In this document: in pieces, positions 1-11,484 of the stretch | Layout of the letters: each line of letters opens with the position of its first letter | Numbering within the stretch: position 1 is the stretch's first letter | Source: Pyrenophora tritici-repentis | Lineage: Eukaryota; Ascomycota; Dothideomycetes; Pleosporales; Pleosporaceae | Assembly: GCF_003171515.1 (NCBI RefSeq) | Contig: NC_089390.1 | Span: 7,750,001-7,814,000 of the forward strand | Reading direction: 5' to 3' | Length of the DNA stretch: 64,000 nucleotides | Position numbers and translations under genes: made by a program | Notes under the pieces: generated by a model | Database searches by the model: none | The model's input: the letters and a program-made list of their open reading frames with translations, nothing else | Told to the model about the DNA's origin: nothing

Positions 1-484
1 CTTCTTGGTGCCACAAATTATCAATACAGCAAATAGTCTGATATTTGACGGCAATATCGTTACTAATCTCAAACTTCATTTGTCCAAATACTTTAACTTT
101 TAACCACTCCCTATTCCTTCATTTCCTCTCGCTACTACAGTGACATCCCACCCCTCCATCTAATTTTACCTCTTTATTTGGAGTCTTAAAGTTCCAACGA
201 TTGCTCGGCTGTGCGTTCGTCTAGCCGCCACATATGTGTTCTTGTCTCAATATTGTCATTTGGTTTTTCGGACAAATGGTAAAGCACCACCGTATACATC
301 ATCATCATGTATCGTATTCTTAGTGCTGCCCAACTAGATGCATGCTCATATAGGCCGTCTTACCGAGCGAAGTTATCTGTCAGACCAAGAAACTCCTTTG
401 TCATATCTTTCTAACAGAGAAATGAAAATGCACATTTTGTCTTCTTCATGGCCTATTGTTCTATCACCCCATCACATATCAATC
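1..484. other. Intergenic, no gene seen
   Basis: AT-leaning sequence downstream (3') of the minus-strand sulfide:quinone oxidoreductase gene. Open frames here are short and have no recognisable protein character. It probably contains the 3' UTR of that gene. Confidence 0.6.
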
Positions 485-1843
485 TCACCTAGCCAATCCC
501 TTTGGCCCTGCCCACTCTCCTTTGACATGATACTTCCCATATACCCAAGGGAAAAAGTCTTTCTTAAGCCAATAAAATGCTTTCCTCGGGACACCCTGAT
601 CTATACCTAGAATGCGGTTGAACGTCTCCTTGGGCACACCTCCATACTTGAACTCCGCCAGCAAGACCTCCTTCTGGCCAGTCAACAACGGGCAGCTGGT
701 GTAACCATCATAGCTTGCTTCGAGTGGCTTGTTGGCCATGGCGGAAAGTAGGTTTGATACGAGGACTGGAGCTTCAGCTGTGATGGCGGCAACGGTTTTT
801 GAGGTAGGAAGTGATGAAGCATCGCCGATGGACCATACGTTGGGGTACTTGGTGTGCTGAGTGGTTGAGTCCGAGACAGAGACGTAGCCGGCTTCGTTTG
901 CGAGGGCGCTCTTTTTTACGAAATCCCAAGGTACATTCTTTGGTGCGACGTGTAGGAAGTCAAAGTGCTTTTTGACGGGACTCTGGTTCGGGACATTGAA
1001 AGTTGCAGTGTTGCCGTCGATAGAGACGAGGTCGTGTTGGAAAAGACCTTCTACACCACGCTCTACACGGAGTTTCTCTAGGGCTTCCGCATACTTAGGC
1101 ACTCCGAACATGGTTGGTAGACCTGTGGCGAAGGCAATCTTGATTGGTGATGAAGCATCAGTCTTGTACAGGCCGGCATTCTTCCAGTAGTCTAGCGCAA
1201 GCCACATGATCTTTTGTGGCGCGCCTGCGCACTTGACTACACCAGCTGGTTGTGTGAATACGGCGTCTCCGTTTTTGAACTTCTTCACATTCTCGTATGC
1301 TTTGTCGCAGTATGCATAGTCATAGATACTGCTCACCATGGCGTCCTTCTCTTCCAATGCCTTCTTCAGTCCTTTGACACTACCGTAATCCAGTGTAATG
1401 CCAGGCACCACCACAAGCTGTTCATATGATATCTTCTCCCCAGAGCCTGTCGTAACGGAGTTTTGTTCAGGTGAAAAGTTGCTGACAGAAGTGTTGTAGA
1501 ACTTGAAGCTCGGATGCATCAACTCTGCCATCGGACGGCGGAGGTCCTCCTTCTTTTTAAGCCCACCGCCAACCAAGGTCCAGCCAGGTTGATAATGGTG
1601 CCATTGGGCAGGGTCGATGATGGCGATATCGTCTTGTTTGAAATTGCCTTTGCGCAACAGTTGATGGGAGAGTGATATTCCTGCTGATCCGCTGCCAATT
1701 ACCACAATTTTGTGGTTCCGAGTTGCGGTAGAGACAGGCGATACGGTCGCAAGGCCACGTCTTGAGTGTTGCAACATGCGTGGCGTGATGTTTGCGCAGG
1801 TGCCTGCCAGCTGCGGACCGCGACTACGAGCTAATACGGACAT
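485..1843 (-). CDS. hmt2: Sulfide:quinone oxidoreductase, mitochondrial (HMT2-like)
   Basis: Single-exon 452-residue protein, the usual length for eukaryotic HMT2/SQOR. Family members oxidise sulfide at the inner mitochondrial membrane and pass electrons to ubiquinone through FAD. Visible features: a basic, Ser/Arg-rich N-terminus (about residues 1-40) that fits a mitochondrial targeting peptide; an FAD-binding Rossmann motif VVIGSGSAGIS near residue 47; a cysteine in VVKCAGAPQK in the middle and another in TSCPLLTG near the C-terminus, matching the conserved redox-cysteine regions; and the second FAD motif WSIGDAS. The C-terminus is rich in aromatic and basic residues, as expected for membrane association. 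The start is the first ATG and gives the targeting peptide. No intron is needed. Family assignment is firm; localisation is inferred. Confidence 0.93.
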   Translation of the reverse strand: MSVLARSRGPQLAGTCANITPRMLQHSRRGLATVSPVSTATRNHKIVVIGSGSAGISLSHQLLRKGNFKQDDIAIIDPAQWHHYQPGWTLVGGGLKKKEDLRRPMAELMHPSFKFYNTSVSNFSPEQNSVTTGSGEKISYEQLVVVPGITLDYGSVKGLKKALEEKDAMVSSIYDYAYCDKAYENVKKFKNGDAVFTQPAGVVKCAGAPQKIMWLALDYWKNAGLYKTDASSPIKIAFATGLPTMFGVPKYAEALEKLRVERGVEGLFQHDLVSIDGNTATFNVPNQSPVKKHFDFLHVAPKNVPWDFVKKSALANEAGYVSVSDSTTQHTKYPNVWSIGDASSLPTSKTVAAITAEAPVLVSNLLSAMANKPLEASYDGYTSCPLLTGQKEVLLAEFKYGGVPKETFNRILGIDQGVPRKAFYWLKKDFFPWVYGKYHVKGEWAGPKGLAR

Positions 1844-4800
1844 GGCGGTGACTTCCGACGACGCTCTGTGATTGCGACGGAGTTAGAGAAGATAAGAATT
1901 TATAAAAAAGAAAGAATACTGACACGTCGAGATATGTATCGGTAGTTGCATCAGGATTGACTAAACATTTTGTATGTGGGTCGTGGACTAGTACAAAAGT
2001 CAGCCAATGAGCGGGGTAGAGAATGCATTAGCGTCATCACGACATCGCCTGAAGACAATAGAGTCTGGATAGGTTAGAGGTAGCAACCCGAAGCAATCAA
2101 TGAAAAGATAACACTTCTCACGAAAGTCTTCATCTCAGTATTGGCGAAGAACCCAGTCCCTTACCATCAACTCCAAGATGCAATCGGAACCTACCTAGGT
2201 AGGTTCCATGAATTCTGTTGTATAGGTGTGGCCGTAGGAGAATTTCTGACTCGTGTCGATAGCAAGGAAGAACTGCTGAAGCGGTGTTTGTGAAGATTGC
2301 GCATCGTGTGTGGATTTAGTGGACACCGGTGAAGGATTGTACCGGTCTTGACTTGATCCTTTTATGCGATACTTATACTGGCTTTGTTTGTACTATACAC
2401 TACTACTACTGAGTCTATGTCCAGCCCGAACTGATCCCAAAATGAGCATGCAGGCTACACTATACACTAAATGCATCGTGTGTACGAGGGTAGAGATTGT
2501 AGCTTCGGTAGGGTCTTGGGGAGCGGGTAGTAATGGTTGTGGTACTAGCCGGGGTAGGGGTTCTCTTCGATCGCGGATTTACTGTGTTGATAAAATCGTT
2601 TGAGTTCTTTTTAGTGGAGTGGTACATGTTATCCTTAGCTATCGCAACGCGTAGAAAGGGGCAGACTAACTAGAAACAGTTGGCTTAAGGTATGTGCTAA
2701 TCCCTTAGGAAACTAAGCTCTAGTAATAAGACCTAACAGGTTAAGGCACGAGAGGGTAGTTGGAGTAATCTAACTGCTGGTAGGTTCACAATGTTTTTAA
2801 CAACGGCTTCCTGAAATGTTTAGGTAGAGTGAGTGTCACGGAAGGCAAGTATAAGTGAGGGCATATGAATTATATTTTTAATGTCTAATCTTTGAACGCA
2901 TCCCGGCGCTCAATTATGGGGATGTACTTCCCCCCCCCCGGGCACACATACTGGCCAGGCGACGGCAGCGTGTATGGGCAACTATCCACCACTAAATGCG
3001 TAGGTTCGATGCATGTTGGCTGATGGCACCGATGGCTTGCTTGATCGCCTCCTAGGGGGCGTTGGCGGTCGTCGTCGCTATGTCCTAGTGAGTAAATTAT
3101 GCAGTGTAAGTAGGGAAAAGGTGGTTATGTAATACCTGTGATGGGCGATGACCACCAGCCGGTGGGCGTTCTGCTGCGGGGGCTGTGAACGTTTCGACCC
3201 TGTCAGGCCGCGAACCCCAGCCCTGATGGGCGCAATCTGAATATAGCCATTGTCCTAAACATAGTTGTGTTTAGCAGCGTGCCTCATCAATAACATGTGC
3301 TGTTCTGCTAAATCTTACTGCTCTGTTTGCACCCAGACAACTAGCTTCGTTCCTCAATGCGGGCCCGTAGCCCCGCCACTCTTGTCCTGGTATCCCGATA
3401 CTAGTCGGGACAGGGTGGCAGCGGCAAGGGCCCGCGAGATGCCCGCGAGCGCGGAGAGGGTGGTGGAGGTGGTGGTGGGAGGCTACTGCGGCGGCACCCT
3501 CTTTTGTTGTTTCTTCTATGCACACATGTTAGCTCTTCAATTCAATTCAGTTGAAACAAAGCGCAAGACTTACGTAAGACCTTTGCAGGCTTATTGGGCG
3601 CGGGGGTGAAGGCGAGTTTTGCTTGCTTCATGTTGTGCTGATGTTGGCTGAAGAAGTGCTTGTTGAAAACTCAGGAAATTTGGTTTGTCCCCTCCCTTAG
3701 CGCTAATGGCACGTTTGTTTGTTTTAAACACGTTTTGCCTAAAGGTGCAAGAGGTATGGGTGTTTAAATCTGTAAAGAGCGGCGGGGTACAGTACATGGC
3801 ACGTAAAACTGCCAGGCGCGTACTTAGCTTACCTTTGCGACTTCCTGAAATATGTGAACTGTGAATTGAAAAAACACTGAGTGAAAACTGTCACTTACTG
3901 AGTATAAGGTGTTAGGATAACGCCTTAACTGCTTTTTTATATTGCTATTAACTACTACAATACTGCGTTGTGAAAATCTACTGCTAAGCATTGATATCAC
4001 TTACATATATACCTATATAACAGGACAATATGACAAAGATTTAGCCTCTAGACGAGTGTTAGTTTGTCTCAGCCCAGATAAGTATGATATAGCAAATAGG
4101 AATACATATATAGCGCTGTTCCGCATGCACTCAAGTAAGCTTAGATCTACCCCCAGAAGGTAGTCCAGAGACTACAACCGTACTTGGCCAACTCCCTAGC
4201 TAGCTAAAACTACCTTAAAGTACTCCAGGCCGCCCTAAAGCTCTTAGAATCCTTGACCCCACCCGTCTTTGTACACCTCCACCCTCCACACAATCCCACA
4301 GCCACACTACCCTCCCCCAGCCTGCAACTGCCAACATTCCCAAGCTCCATCCCACCCCTATCTGCACCACGCTACCGTTAGCATCAGATAAAGAGAGAGG
4401 GCTTACCGTCGATCCCATGCACCATTGCGGACCGAATACAAGCCTTAACTCCACCATCCCACCCTACCCATCCAGCGATCCCGCGCGCTGATCTACAGCC
4501 TCACATACCATATCGATCATGGGCAGAACCAAGGTTCCAATCACTTCCTTTTGATAAGAGCAAGGTGCGTGAGTTCATACGCTTGCGCACGTGTACTGCT
4601 GTTGCTTATTCGGGTGGGTGCGGTTCTCGATGATGTCCGCCCGGCCTAAATTGAGAAGGGACTTGACGTCATTTTCCAGGTTTCGAGTTGAGCGGTGAAC
4701 AGACGACAACGACGGCAACAGCAACAGCAAGACAGAGAAGGGGTTATGCTAGATAATTCTGTTGATCACTAATCTGATCCTTCACACTTTCCAACGCATG

Positions 4801-5516
4801 ACCACACGTCAAAGCAGGCCAAACAACTTGGGAAGATGCCGAAAGGAACGGAGCTGGCAGTTCAACAAATGTACAGATAAGCAATAACACGCGAAAACGC
4901 ATGCAGGGACACAACCTCCGTCGATGCCATGCATGCATGCAATGTGTCGGAGTGCAGCGCAAGCCCATATCATTGGACCTCAGGTGGCCTTTCTTACATG
5001 GTAAAGGCATGCCGTGGTTTAACCTTTCCGAGGTAGTGGTACGGGGCTAATGCAATGTAACCAGCAACACACAAACAAAGAGCAGAAAAGGGGGGAACCT
5101 AGTATCATGCGGCGAATGGGACGCGTAGCCCCGCAGCGACAGGCCATTGTTTGTGGATGCAGAGAGGTGAGGAGGTGAATGCGGGGTGCAGATGAGGACA
5201 AGCTTGAGGTTTGTTCACGAAGAAAACTAAAAATACGATTTCGCTACATGGTGGAGCTAGCCAGTTCCGTTGATGTAGTTGTTGCCGCTGATGCTTGAGC
5301 AACTGCGATGGGGTATCTTTTTTTTGTTTCCACTGTCTCCTGTCTTCCTTCCTTTCCTGATTTGAGCACTTCATTTCAGAAGAACCGATTGCGCCATGTT
5401 TACCCAAAGCTAAAACGACCAAAGAAGCCTAATCGCAAATATGATGAACCGTCATGTCGTAGAACCATAAATCGATGAGGAAACCAATCAAAACCAAAAC
5501 GTGCAACTGTAAGGTT
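1844..5516. other. Long gene-poor intergenic region
   Basis: About 3.7 kb with no convincing gene on either strand. The first few hundred bases are the promoter side of the minus-strand hmt2 gene. From about 2600 to 4200 the sequence alternates between AT-rich stretches full of TA and a GC-rich block (about 2930-3500), as in RIP-affected repeat remnants. Short frames at 3265-3609 and 4215-4457 show no family signature. A plus-strand proline-rich frame at about 4205-4370 looks mildly coding but cannot be tied to a gene. Confidence 0.5.
2640..4200. repeat. Possible degenerate (RIP-affected) repeat remnant
   Basis: Patchy composition: TA-rich flanks at about 2640-2900 and 3620-4150 surround a GC-rich core with a C10 run near 2930. 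No terminal repeats or transposase motifs could be found by eye. The call rests only on composition and absence of coding sequence. Confidence 0.2.
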
Positions 5517-6263
5517 TTACGCCCATGTCTTTGAGGTGTTGAGACCCAGCTCGAGATGCTGGGCTATGGCTAACGCAAAATCACTGCTGACAGTTGAGGA
5601 GTGACGACGGCGCTCACGACGTATTTGGTGTTCGGCTTCCATCAGGCGTGATTGGACCCAGGCACGCTGCTTCTCGTCATTACGGATGCATTCCGTATTC
5701 ATGAGTTCGGTGAGGGTAGCGACGATTTGATGATTAATCTCGGCGAGCTTGTGCGACTCTTCCGTATGCATGTCGTCAATACTGTTGCGTGGTGCTCCGC
5801 TAGTCCGAGAGCTGACTGGGACTGGATCGCTGGCTGCGGGATATGGCGGGGCGTATTTTGGGGACCAGGTAGGCGACGAGGACAGGGATTGGAACTCTGG
5901 TGAGGTCGCTGACATGGGTGCATTGAAGGGAATCTCTAGAGCCATGCGACGCTGGAGTGCTTCCTTCTGGGCCGATAGCAGCATGTACTTTTGCATCGAT
6001 TCATTCTGGACGATTGTTGTTAGCATCTGTTACTTATCGAACGTGGTGGAGCTACTCACTCTGCATAGAGTGGGTCTTGCGGGTGCCATGGTGTTGTATA
6101 GTTTGGTATTTTCCTGATATTGGCGATTGGAAAGCTGGAAGCCCGATAATGCGGGGGTGTCGCCCTGATAGATATACCAGTTGATAATGCCAAGAGCGTT
6201 GGCTACTGGGAGATCGGCAGAAGGCCCCGGAGGTGTGGGTACGAAAACTTCTTGGTGCGTGGA
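5517..6263 (-). CDS. Uncharacterised fungal protein, two exons visible, 5' end unresolved
   Basis: I do not recognise the family. Two coding exons are clear: 6060..6263 (or further upstream) and 5517..6005, joined by a 54-nt intron at 6006..6059 with donor GTGAGT, branch TGCTAAC and acceptor CAG. The splice is in frame and joins PARPTLCR to NESMQKYM. The upstream exon reads PTPPGPSADLPVANALGI and then a Trp/Tyr-rich stretch, which looks like conserved protein. The C-terminal part holds a charged helical segment (AEHQIRRERRRH) and ends LNTSKTWA. The upstream exon frame is closed by a TGA at 6264..6266 with no in-frame ATG before MAPARP at about 6090. The true start may lie in an unlocated upstream exon or at that internal ATG. 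Confidence 0.6.
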
Positions 6264-7694
6264 TCAGAGTGGAGTCGTGTCGATAAGGTGGTCGTGGTGT
6301 GAGGTCGTGATGACGGTTGACGCGCAAGCTGTCAGATGAGAGTGGTGTGACGGTGCTGATGGGTTGGGTCCGGAAAAGCTTTAGGGTCTGGTATAGACAA
6401 ACAATGTCTAACTTCTGGGGCGCTCGCGAACTTTAACCAGTGCTCGCCAGGCTGCGGGCACATGCTGAGGTATGGGATAAGCCATGACGTGCGTCTAACA
6501 TACTTGGTCCGAAACACAGCGGCTGAATCCGTGTTGCGTACATTGTGCCCAAAACTCTTTGAGCAACGAGGCCAGTTTCGTAAAACCTTGTTGGGATAGA
6601 CAGGGGGCTCTGCATGGTGCGTAGTTGTAATTGGTCCGACGACGCCACCCCTTGCTGATCCTCATGCTACCCTGAAAGGTAAACTAGGCGAAACAACGTC
6701 ACCGGCAGCGAGGTGAAAGCTGGTAGCGCAAGATCGCGATCCAGTGACACAGCCATTCACGACACCCTCTGCCTGTATGAAGGATGCATCGTACCTGCAT
6801 GGACATGAGAAAACCTCCCTGCAGATTGCCTCTCGGCCGTTCCGGAGCGGCTCATTTTCACATGGAAATTTCCCCAGCCGTCCATGAGAAAGCCATGATG
6901 CTGCAAAAATGCCATGCGTGACAAAAGATGACGTTCTACTGAACCCATAATTACTTCTGCTTCGATACAGCACCCCTGGTCAATGCTCGGATTTTCTCTC
7001 CGACGTCACTCTCAGCCCCATGCTGAGACTGCCCAACGTGGTGCGCCGACGGGTTTGCTCTCATCGGCTGTCCACTACTCTGGGAACAGGTGGCGCTTCT
7101 TGGGATGCCCAAGTGACTGGGCGCCGCACTTTGATTGCTGCGAGAAGAAACAGGTTTCAACGCCACCGAAGTGGCTCAGTCGGACGTGTGTACTGCCTGT
7201 GGCTTAGTTGTGACGCTCCCCTGTGGGCCTTGAAGAGGAAGCATGCCCTGTAAGACCTTGTCTCGGGTTACGATCGTCGCATCAGGCTTATCAGGTCGCT
7301 GTACGGTATCCATCACAAGGCTTCTAGAACGAACATCAAAATCCTTTGGGCCCATGTGTGGACGTCATGTTGGAATGCCATGTCTCATTTTTTTCCCTTG
7401 AATTCGCAGCTCAACGTGGCGTCTTTGGTCTACTATCTTTGGTTTGGTGTTTGACCAAGACTGTGGGGGCCAAGTTGGGTTCTCATGAGGCGCCTATCGC
7501 ACAAAGATAGCGACTGGAAGGGTCTCCGGCTCTGCAGGGACTGAGCGTATTGGTCGCGGACTGCTAGAGGCCAAAGGCCTTGCGATGATAGGCGGAACAA
7601 CCGGGAAGCGACAGTGTACCCATACCTGGGTGCGTTACAAGCCACTGGTAAAGGGCATTACGAAAACATGGCAAAACCTCTTGATACTGGCTCA
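6264..7694. other. Intergenic, no supported gene
   Basis: Mixed composition with several overlapping short frames on both strands. None carries a domain motif or joins to others through plausible introns. It lies between the 5' side of the unknown gene at 5.5-6.3 kb and the 3' end of the SET-domain gene. Confidence 0.5.
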
Positions 7695-8303
7695 TCACTC
7701 TTCCGTAGCTTGACGTTCGGTCCAGAAACCCTTGCCGTAACTGACAAGGATTTCCTGACCACGCCCGATGCCTGATGACCTTTTTCCACTCTTGCCAGCA
7801 CTGAGCACAAACACACCGACTCTCTTCTCTACTTTGCCGTTGCCAATCTCGACATGTATGTCGCGAAACTCTGCATTCGGTGCCGTTGAGACTCCTCGGT
7901 AGTCGTTGATAAAGCGTGCTTCATTACCCATAGTGGAAGCATCGACGCCGATAGCCAGCTCGCGATCGAGTGACAAGTCATAGTCGGATGCCGGATTCAA
8001 ATCGGCCTGATCGTGAACAAAGCCAAGATATGGCAGGATGAAGGAATCTGGAGAGAGCTGCTGGTTAGCGTACAGCGCATGCTGGCCATATGCCGGGTGG
8101 GCCACGTCAGACACTGGTGTTATCTTGACGTTTGTGTATGGTCCGCGTGTCTTGTAGACTTGTGCAGTCGGCCCCAAATCTGCCTTTTGAAATATCAAGG
8201 CGCTGACTTTGTCACTGTTCAGCTTCTTGGAGTATGACGGCGCATGCAGGTATGTGATGTGCACATGCCAGCCTTTTGGCACAGCGCCTGCTGTTTTAGG
8301 CAT
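7695..8303 (-). CDS. SET-domain protein (putative lysine methyltransferase-like)
   Basis: Single-exon 202-residue protein. The C-terminal half resembles a SET domain, the fold that transfers methyl from S-adenosylmethionine to lysines. Visible motifs are a G(V)DAS..GNEARFINDYRG stretch at about residues 119-135, equivalent to the RFINHSC-type motif, and near the end GRGQEILVSYGKGFW, equivalent to the E-L-x-x-D-Y-G-x-x-Y/W motif. The N-terminal half has no zinc finger or other domain I recognise, and the protein is short. It may be a minimal SET protein acting on non-histone substrates, which is inference. The usual NHSC cysteine is absent (NDYRG instead), common in divergent fungal SET proteins; activity cannot be judged. 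Confidence 0.75.
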   Translation of the reverse strand: MPKTAGAVPKGWHVHITYLHAPSYSKKLNSDKVSALIFQKADLGPTAQVYKTRGPYTNVKITPVSDVAHPAYGQHALYANQQLSPDSFILPYLGFVHDQADLNPASDYDLSLDRELAIGVDASTMGNEARFINDYRGVSTAPNAEFRDIHVEIGNGKVEKRVGVFVLSAGKSGKRSSGIGRGQEILVSYGKGFWTERQATEE

Positions 8304-9707
8304 TCTCTATTCGACGATGATTCAAAGACAGGCTGCGTCTGGTTGTGGTCGGTAAAGCGTGCAAGTCGAGTGTTGTTGGTGAGGTAGCTACCGAGGGGCT
8401 CACTGTTCGTTTGCACGAGCGGCATGACTTCGGCACCACGGGGGGGAAACGACGGATTTCTCACCCGCCCGCGCCCGTCTCACCCTCGCCGTATCGTGCT
8501 CACCGATAGCGATCTCTTCTCAATCGACTCTGGCGACTAACGAAAATGACTGGCCGTCACCGGGAAATATCAATATGTCAGAATTGATGTTGCTCGTGTT
8601 GCGCGGCATGTCATTTGTCCTGCAACACACTTGCTCCCAAGTAGGTGCCGTCTTCAATGCAGCTTCGTTATAGTGGCGTCCACTAAGCACAAAGGCGGCT
8701 CCTGATGGATGCTGAATTAGCGACAACAGCGGACGCGAGATTGCGAGGACGCGCTGTCACGCAAGCCCAGAGGCTACGGTCGGCACGCTGTGGCCGAATC
8801 CATCATGGACGCGCCAGCCTCGATTCCAGGCCATTTCGCAAGGCTACGATATCGAGTGTGAGTGCACCACTGTCGGCCCTCGCACCATTTAGTCATGGGT
8901 CTAGACGCTGCAGGAACCCTCAATGTCCCCACTTGGAGCGTGCACCGACACCTACAGCAACAGACCGCTCAATGACCGGCTATCCCCTATCAATCGCAAG
9001 GCGGGCTATTTTCACTCACAGCTCAGGCGCGGGGGCTCCACTTACTGTCACGATGAGGAATCTGCGCTGTGGTGATTCTTCAGGTGCCAGTATAGCAGGG
9101 AACATTGAATACCCAAACATGGTTTTGCTCACGTGCTACACTGCACAACCACCAGCCGTCTGCAAACTGCATGTACACCATATCTATCACACGCTTACTC
9201 TACCGGTACGCATCTACTACACCATCGTCCTACTACTACAAGGCTCGATTGCGAATTCGCCATCCTGCACGGCTCCGCTACAGCTTCTCTCACTCTTGCC
9301 GCTGTGGATCACAAACTTCCGGAGATACGTGCACGGCGGGGAGATGAACATGTCCGGTGTGCACAATTCGCACAATGGCCTGCCACTGGCCACAAATGGT
9401 TAAGAGAGCCGGCTTGTGTTGAGGCGGCATGGTCGCTTGGCAGGGGAAATGTCCACCTCATCTCGTTTCTGCCCGTCTTCTTTATGGTGATTGGTTACTC
9501 CGACTTCCATCAATAAACAACTCATAATGGCCCACGCCCAAGCTTCCCACAACTTCCCCTATCCCGTACCATGGCCTGGCACTATCCACCAAACGGGGCT
9601 ATCGGCCAAACGAGCCCTTGCGAAGCTGGCAGACGAACGCAGCCATGTCAATAGGCCCCCTGTTCACGGCCGACGGCTGTCTTGGTAAGGCCATCTTCTG
9701 TAGAGTT
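8304..9707. other. Intergenic region between divergent genes
   Basis: Contains the promoter side of the minus-strand SET gene and the distal promoter of the plus-strand wall-protein gene. A 232-codon plus-strand open frame (8705..9403) overlaps equally open frames in other phases and lacks domain features, so it is not called a gene. Confidence 0.5.
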
Positions 9708-9719
9708 CTATATAATATC
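9708..9719 (+). promoter_or_regulatory. TATA-like element of the wall-protein gene
   Basis: CTATATAATATC lies about 155 bp before the ATG at 9874. It is followed by a long pyrimidine-rich tract (about 9720-9780), a common core-promoter layout of strongly expressed filamentous-fungal genes. Position and composition only. Confidence 0.5.
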
Positions 9720-9873
9720 TTCTCCAGCATCCTCTCTTCTTTTTCCTCACCACACACTCACTACACTCACTAATACCCGGTTATCACCGATCACACTCGT
9801 TTTCAACGACCTCCATCGCCTATTACTTAATACCCACCGTATTTAATACCAACCCCCAAACCTCACCATCAAG

Positions 9874-10551
9874 ATGCGTTCCTTCGCCGTTATTGCTGGC
9901 CTTGCTGCCGTTGCCGTTGCCGCTCCTCAGTACGAGAACGCCTACCCTGCTGCCCCGGCCAGCTCTGCTGCTCCTTCCAGCTCCGCCCCGGCTGTCCACT
10001 CCTCGGCTCCTGGATACGGTGCCTCTTCCGCTGCTCCGTCTTCATCTGCTCCCGCTCACGTTGCCTCGTCTTCCGCCCCGGCCTACGCCACCACTACTGA
10101 GGTCATCAGCGCAACCACCTACGAGTGCCCTGAGCCAACCACCATCACCTACGGCCCCAGCACCTACATCATCACCTCCAGCACTGTCCTTTCAATTCCC
10201 CACTACACTGCTACTTACGTCCACTCCGCGAGCCCCACCCCGGTCGCTCCCGTACCCAGCGCCTCCAAGCCAGCTTACACTCCTGCTGTTCCCGCAGCAT
10301 CCGTCACTAAGCCAGCTTACACTCCCGCTGTTCCTGAAGCTTCTGCTACCAAGCCAGCTTACTCGGCTGCTCCTCCCGCACCCCATTACCCCAGCAGCAA
10401 CGGCACTGTGCCCAACGCTCCCGTCGGCACTGCCACTGGCTCTGTTCCCAGCGCCACCAAGCCCGTCACCCCTCCCCAGTTCACTGGTGCCGCTGGCAAG
10501 GCCACCGTTGGCTTCTTCGCCGTCGCTGGTGCCGTCGCTGCTTTCTTGTAA
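9874..10551 (+). CDS. Secreted Ser/Pro/Ala-rich cell-wall protein, ccg-6-like, probable GPI anchor
   Basis: 225-residue intronless protein. Residues 1-17 form a signal peptide (MRSFAVIAGLAAVAVAAP). A Ser/Ala/Pro-rich stretch follows (about 25-75), likely O-glycosylated. A conserved core TYECPEPTTITYGPSTY lies at about residues 85-103; this CPxPTTxTxG core is typical of the clock-controlled protein 6 wall-protein group. Then come repeats of the unit KPAYTPAVP (about 125-170). The C-terminus has a small-residue site (TGAAGK) followed by a hydrophobic tail ending AVAAFL, as in GPI-anchor signals. It should be secreted and attached to membrane or wall. Codon use is strongly biased to C-ending codons, which suggests high expression. 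Family membership is moderately sure; clock control is not shown by the sequence. Confidence 0.88.
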   Translation: MRSFAVIAGLAAVAVAAPQYENAYPAAPASSAAPSSSAPAVHSSAPGYGASSAAPSSSAPAHVASSSAPAYATTTEVISATTYECPEPTTITYGPSTYIITSSTVLSIPHYTATYVHSASPTPVAPVPSASKPAYTPAVPAASVTKPAYTPAVPEASATKPAYSAAPPAPHYPSSNGTVPNAPVGTATGSVPSATKPVTPPQFTGAAGKATVGFFAVAGAVAAFL

Positions 10552-11371
10552 GCGGTTCACTCTTGAGTGATGTGGCTGGCCATGGTTTCATGACCATGGA
10601 TGGCTTAATCTCATGAGTTTGGAAAGAGGAGGAGTAGAGATAAAGAATGGCTTCACGGGTTTAATGTCTTCAAATTCTGCATTTTCACGATTCAGTCTAG
10701 GATTATGGAGCTGCGGTGTTTGCTACGACTTATCCCCCAACGCTTGTCCTTGCGCCTACCCAGGTCGCAGCAGCATTTCGCATGGATAATAATCTGGTAT
10801 CTTAATACGCCATTTTGGGTTTGAAATGCTCAAGTACTGTTAATGGGCTGTCTTTGGAGGAAGAGTCGTGTGGTCTTCCTTATGGTCTGAAATGTTCCTA
10901 GATTCTTCGCCTCTATCTTGAAAAGAGTCGGCAAACACGATTTTTTAATTCAACATGATTTCCATCTTTACACTCGCATCTTCTGTTTTCTCATCTTGCT
11001 TTCTTGATGATTGTACATACATTTTGCACATACATAGTACTAGAGTTTAATGCCCATGACCGAGACGTTGAGTTTTACTGCTTACCGCTGTTCCACGGCC
11101 CTTCCTCGTATTCGCGTCCCTGTGCATGACGTGATTCGGATCAACAACCTTTTCTGCAAATATTGAGTCTGGAAGCACAATCTTGCCTCACCGCCAATCC
11201 GATCGACAGACCAGAACATCCTTTCCACTCGCCCAGAGTCTTTCTCTTACCCCCTTGTCAGTCGCCCGCCCCGCCCAGACTCTAGGTATTTACCCCATCG
11301 CACAGTCTAGCCCCTCATCTCAATCCCGGCCAATACCATACCCCAGTCGTTCTTTCTCCCTGGGCGCTTAC
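10552..11371. other. Intergenic, 3' UTR and spacer
   Basis: T-rich sequence after the wall-protein stop that probably includes its 3' UTR, then unannotated spacer. A 78-codon frame at 11183-11419 runs into the fold-back repeat and has no protein features. Confidence 0.6.
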
Positions 11372-11484
11372 CACCCGGGTGACATAAAATACTGGACAGT
11401 GTGGGTAAGCACCCAATAGACGTGTCTGGCGACTACAGTGGCTTTTTTACACTAGTATGTCCAGTATTTTATGACACCCGGGTG
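11372..11484. repeat. 113-bp fold-back element with 27-bp inverted termini
   Basis: The left arm, 11372..11398, reads CACCCGGGTGACATAAAATA then CTGGACA. The right arm, 11458..11484, is its reverse complement with one mismatch in 27. The loop is 59 bp. Each arm ends in the self-complementary decamer CACCCGGGTG. TA lies at 11369..11370 on the left (one base outside the arm) and 11485..11486 on the right, but no exact target duplication is clear. Size and structure suggest a MITE-like non-autonomous element or a large hairpin. The arms do not match the termini of the nearby pogo element. Confidence 0.7.

Noticed and set aside
8705..9403. 232-codon plus-strand open frame before the wall-protein gene
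   Set aside because: Overlapped by two other open frames and without domain or family features; more likely promoter DNA.
9893..10570. 225-codon Leu/Pro-rich frame overlapping the wall-protein gene
   Set aside because: A phase-shifted shadow of the biased codons of the ccg-6-like gene. The true frame has a signal peptide and GPI signal.
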